Source: Spirochaetaceae bacterium
GTDB lineage: Bacteria; Spirochaetota; Spirochaetia; Treponematales; Breznakiellaceae
Direction: 5' to 3'
Assembly: GCA_031283025.1 (NCBI GenBank)
Contig: JAITCP010000013.1
Span: 1-29,300, forward strand
DNA: 29,300 nt
In this document: piece by piece, positions 27,756 to 29,300 of the stretch
Position numbering within the stretch: position 1 is the first letter of the stretch
Layout of the letters: every line of letters begins with the position of its first letter
Position numbers and translations under genes: made by a program
Notes under the pieces: model-generated
Database searches by the model: none
What the model was told of the DNA's origin: nothing
The model's input: the letters and a program-made list of their open reading frames with translations, nothing else

Positions 27756-29300
27756 CTACCCCCGCTGCCGTATCACATTGCGCTGTATTTTCCCGCTGAT
27801 CGTCTTGGGCAGTTCGTCCGTAAATTCGATGATGCGGGGGTACTTGTAAGGGGCGGTTACACGTTTAACGTGGTTCTGCAATTCACGGATCAGCGCTTCA
27901 GAACCTTCACAGCCGCGGGTCAGAACTATCGTTGCCTTGACTACCTGGCCCCTCATAGGATCGGGGACGGCGGTAACTGCACATTCCAGCACCGAGGGAT
28001 GTTCCATGAGGGCGCTTTCCACTTCAAAGGGGCCGATGCGGTAACCGGAACATTTGATCACGTCGTCGTTGCGGCCTACAAACCAGTAGTAGCCTTCGGC
28101 ATCCCGCCAGGCCATGTCTCCGGTGCGGTAAACGCCGCCGTTCCAGGAAGCGCGGGTAATTTCATCGTCCTTCCAGTAGCCCCGGAAAAGGCCGGGAAGG
28201 GGAGCGCCGTCCGGAGAAGTGCCGCCAAGGGAAACACCGGCCAAATTCGTCCCCAGGCCAATAGTTCCCGGCTCCCTTGCGGCGGTAATGCTGATATTGC
28301 CCACAATGCCGTCGTCACAGGAAGCGCCCGGTTCGTCCAGCAGGTCAAGACCAAAGAGGGGGGCGGGCTTGCCCATGGAGCCGGGCCGCACCGGAAGCCA
28401 CTTAAAGCAGGCGGCCATTACCGACGTTTCCGATTGGCCAAAGCCTTCCCGGATTTCCATGCCGGTTTTTTCTTTTATACGGTGATACACTTCGGGGCTT
28501 AACGGTTCCCCCGCCACCGACGTGTGATTGATAAAACTAAAATCATAGCCGGAAAGATCTTCTTTAATGAGGAAGCGGAAGATCGTAGCGGGGGCGCAAA
28601 AGGTGGCCGGACGCAGGCGCTGTAACGCTTCCAGCAGTCCGGCGGGCGTGAATTTTTCCGTATCGTAAGCGCCGATCACCGCCCCGCAAATCCACTGGCC
28701 GTATATCTTCCCCCAGGCAAACTTTGCCCAGCCGGAATCTGTCTGGGTCAGGTGGACTTTGCCGTCCTCAACGCAATGCCAGTATTTGGCGGTTACGATG
28801 TGCCCCAGCGGAAGGCTGTGATCGTGAAGAACCATTTTGGGCATTCCGGTAGTTCCGGAAGAAAAGTATATCAGCATTGGTTCCCTTAAGCGCGTGTCCG
28901 CGTTTCCCTCCGGCCTGGAAAAATTGTCCGGCGCGGCGTCAATGGCCTGCCGCAGATCGATAAAGCCCGCGGGAACTTTCCTGCCCACTACGGCCTTGTG
29001 TTGTATTGCGGTACATTCCGGCAGGGCCGCGTCAATAGTGGAAAGAAGATCATCATCGTCAACGGCAATAAGCATCTTTACGTCGGCAATGTTACAACGG
29101 TAAATCAAATCCTTCCGTGTAAGCTGGTAGGTGCCGGGTATGCACACCGCGCCTATCTTTTCCAGAGCGGCCATCATCACCCATACTTCGGGGCGCTGCT
29201 TGAGGATCAACATCGCCACATCGCCCTTCCCTATCCCCAAAGATAAAAGGAAGTTTGCCGCTTTGTCCGAAAGCCGCTTCATATCGCCAAAGCTAAAGAG
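27756..29300 (-). CDS. AMP-forming acyl-CoA synthetase, 5' end beyond window
   Basis: Activates a carboxylic acid to acyl-AMP and then acyl-CoA. At least 514 residues are visible; the frame stays open to the window edge (upstream LFSFGD reads like the usual TFGELDRLS segment), so the start is missing. Core motifs: YFSSGTTGMPKM (A3), REGFGQSET (A5), YRTGDMA (A7), GRNDDVIKCSGYRIGPFEVE (A8) and PKTISGKIQR with the catalytic Lys (A10). SGWAKFAWGKIYGQWICGA is typical of the medium-chain/acetyl-CoA synthetase-like group. A Gly-rich insert (GLGTNLAGVSLGGTSPDGAP) before GYWKD is unusual. murJ follows after 17 bases. The substrate acid is not determinable. Confidence 0.9.
   Translation of the reverse strand, partial: LFSFGDMKRLSDKAANFLLSLGIGKGDVAMLILKQRPEVWVMMAALEKIGAVCIPGTYQLTRKDLIYRCNIADVKMLIAVDDDDLLSTIDAALPECTAIQHKAVVGRKVPAGFIDLRQAIDAAPDNFSRPEGNADTRLREPMLIYFSSGTTGMPKMVLHDHSLPLGHIVTAKYWHCVEDGKVHLTQTDSGWAKFAWGKIYGQWICGAVIGAYDTEKFTPAGLLEALQRLRPATFCAPATIFRFLIKEDLSGYDFSFINHTSVAGEPLSPEVYHRIKEKTGMEIREGFGQSETSVMAACFKWLPVRPGSMGKPAPLFGLDLLDEPGASCDDGIVGNISITAAREPGTIGLGTNLAGVSLGGTSPDGAPLPGLFRGYWKDDEITRASWNGGVYRTGDMAWRDAEGYYWFVGRNDDVIKCSGYRIGPFEVESALMEHPSVLECAVTAVPDPMRGQVVKATIVLTRGCEGSEALIRELQNHVKRVTAPYKYPRIIEFTDELPKTISGKIQRNVIRQRG

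Overview
The window looks like a chromosomal segment of a spirochaete, most likely a Treponema-type organism. Supporting signs are a roughly balanced base composition, relaxed lipoprotein lipoboxes, the gene order rpsF-ssb-rpsR-(membrane protein)-rplI-dnaB, and several small conserved genes without recognisable function. The genus is an inference; the roughly 50% GC and many dispersed hairpin repeats would fit a termite-gut type treponeme better than a host-adapted pathogen.

Layout. 1-2340: a long palindrome, then a four-gene proton-motive-force energy-transduction cluster (exbB, two exbD, tonB) with overlapping reading frames. 2391-5825: a small membrane protein, a Nudix hydrolase, a divergent pair (omptin-type outer-membrane protease and an SH3-like lipoprotein) and rlmN. 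6007-8832, minus strand: TPR protein, a small partner, rsmD and an unknown helical protein. 9075-13198: ribosome/replication operon rpsF, ssb, rpsR, DUF2232-like membrane protein, rplI, dnaB, followed by a ComFB-type protein. 13573-16240: E1 alpha and beta of a thiamine-dependent 2-oxo acid (acetoin-type) dehydrogenase, then rpe. 16275-17804: an AT-richer module of a divergently transcribed XRE regulator, two tiny ORFs and a PPP-type metallophosphoesterase. 17866-20975: HAD phosphatase, Eis-like acetyltransferase, EamA transporter. 20983-22447: TlpA thioredoxin and CcdA (periplasmic disulfide reduction). 22598-25277: alkaline phosphatase lipoprotein and YibE/F membrane protein. 25443-26084: a broken IS transposase. 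26140-29300, minus strand: murJ and an acyl-CoA synthetase whose 5' end lies beyond the window.

The most unusual content is not a protein-coding system but structured DNA. A family of about 119-bp elements has a hairpin at each end (5866-5984 and, inverted, 8859-8977). A solo half copy supplies the last codons of the Nudix gene (3218-3263). A sister subfamily (7665-7788; solo 22532-22563) keeps the hairpin core AAAAACTGAAGTTTTT or a close variant while changing the arms. Other short repeats form the C-termini of ccdA and the broken transposase. A 16-base word is shared by an in-frame tandem repeat in the EamA transporter and the tail of ribosomal protein L9.

A second theme is expression signals. 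At least five genes without a Shine-Dalgarno sequence (exbB, omptin, lipoprotein, acoA-like, HAD) have a plausible -10 box ending 6-9 bases before the start codon, which suggests leaderless transcripts. Genes of the ribosomal operon, the XRE module, tlpA and the phosphatase have strong Shine-Dalgarno sites.
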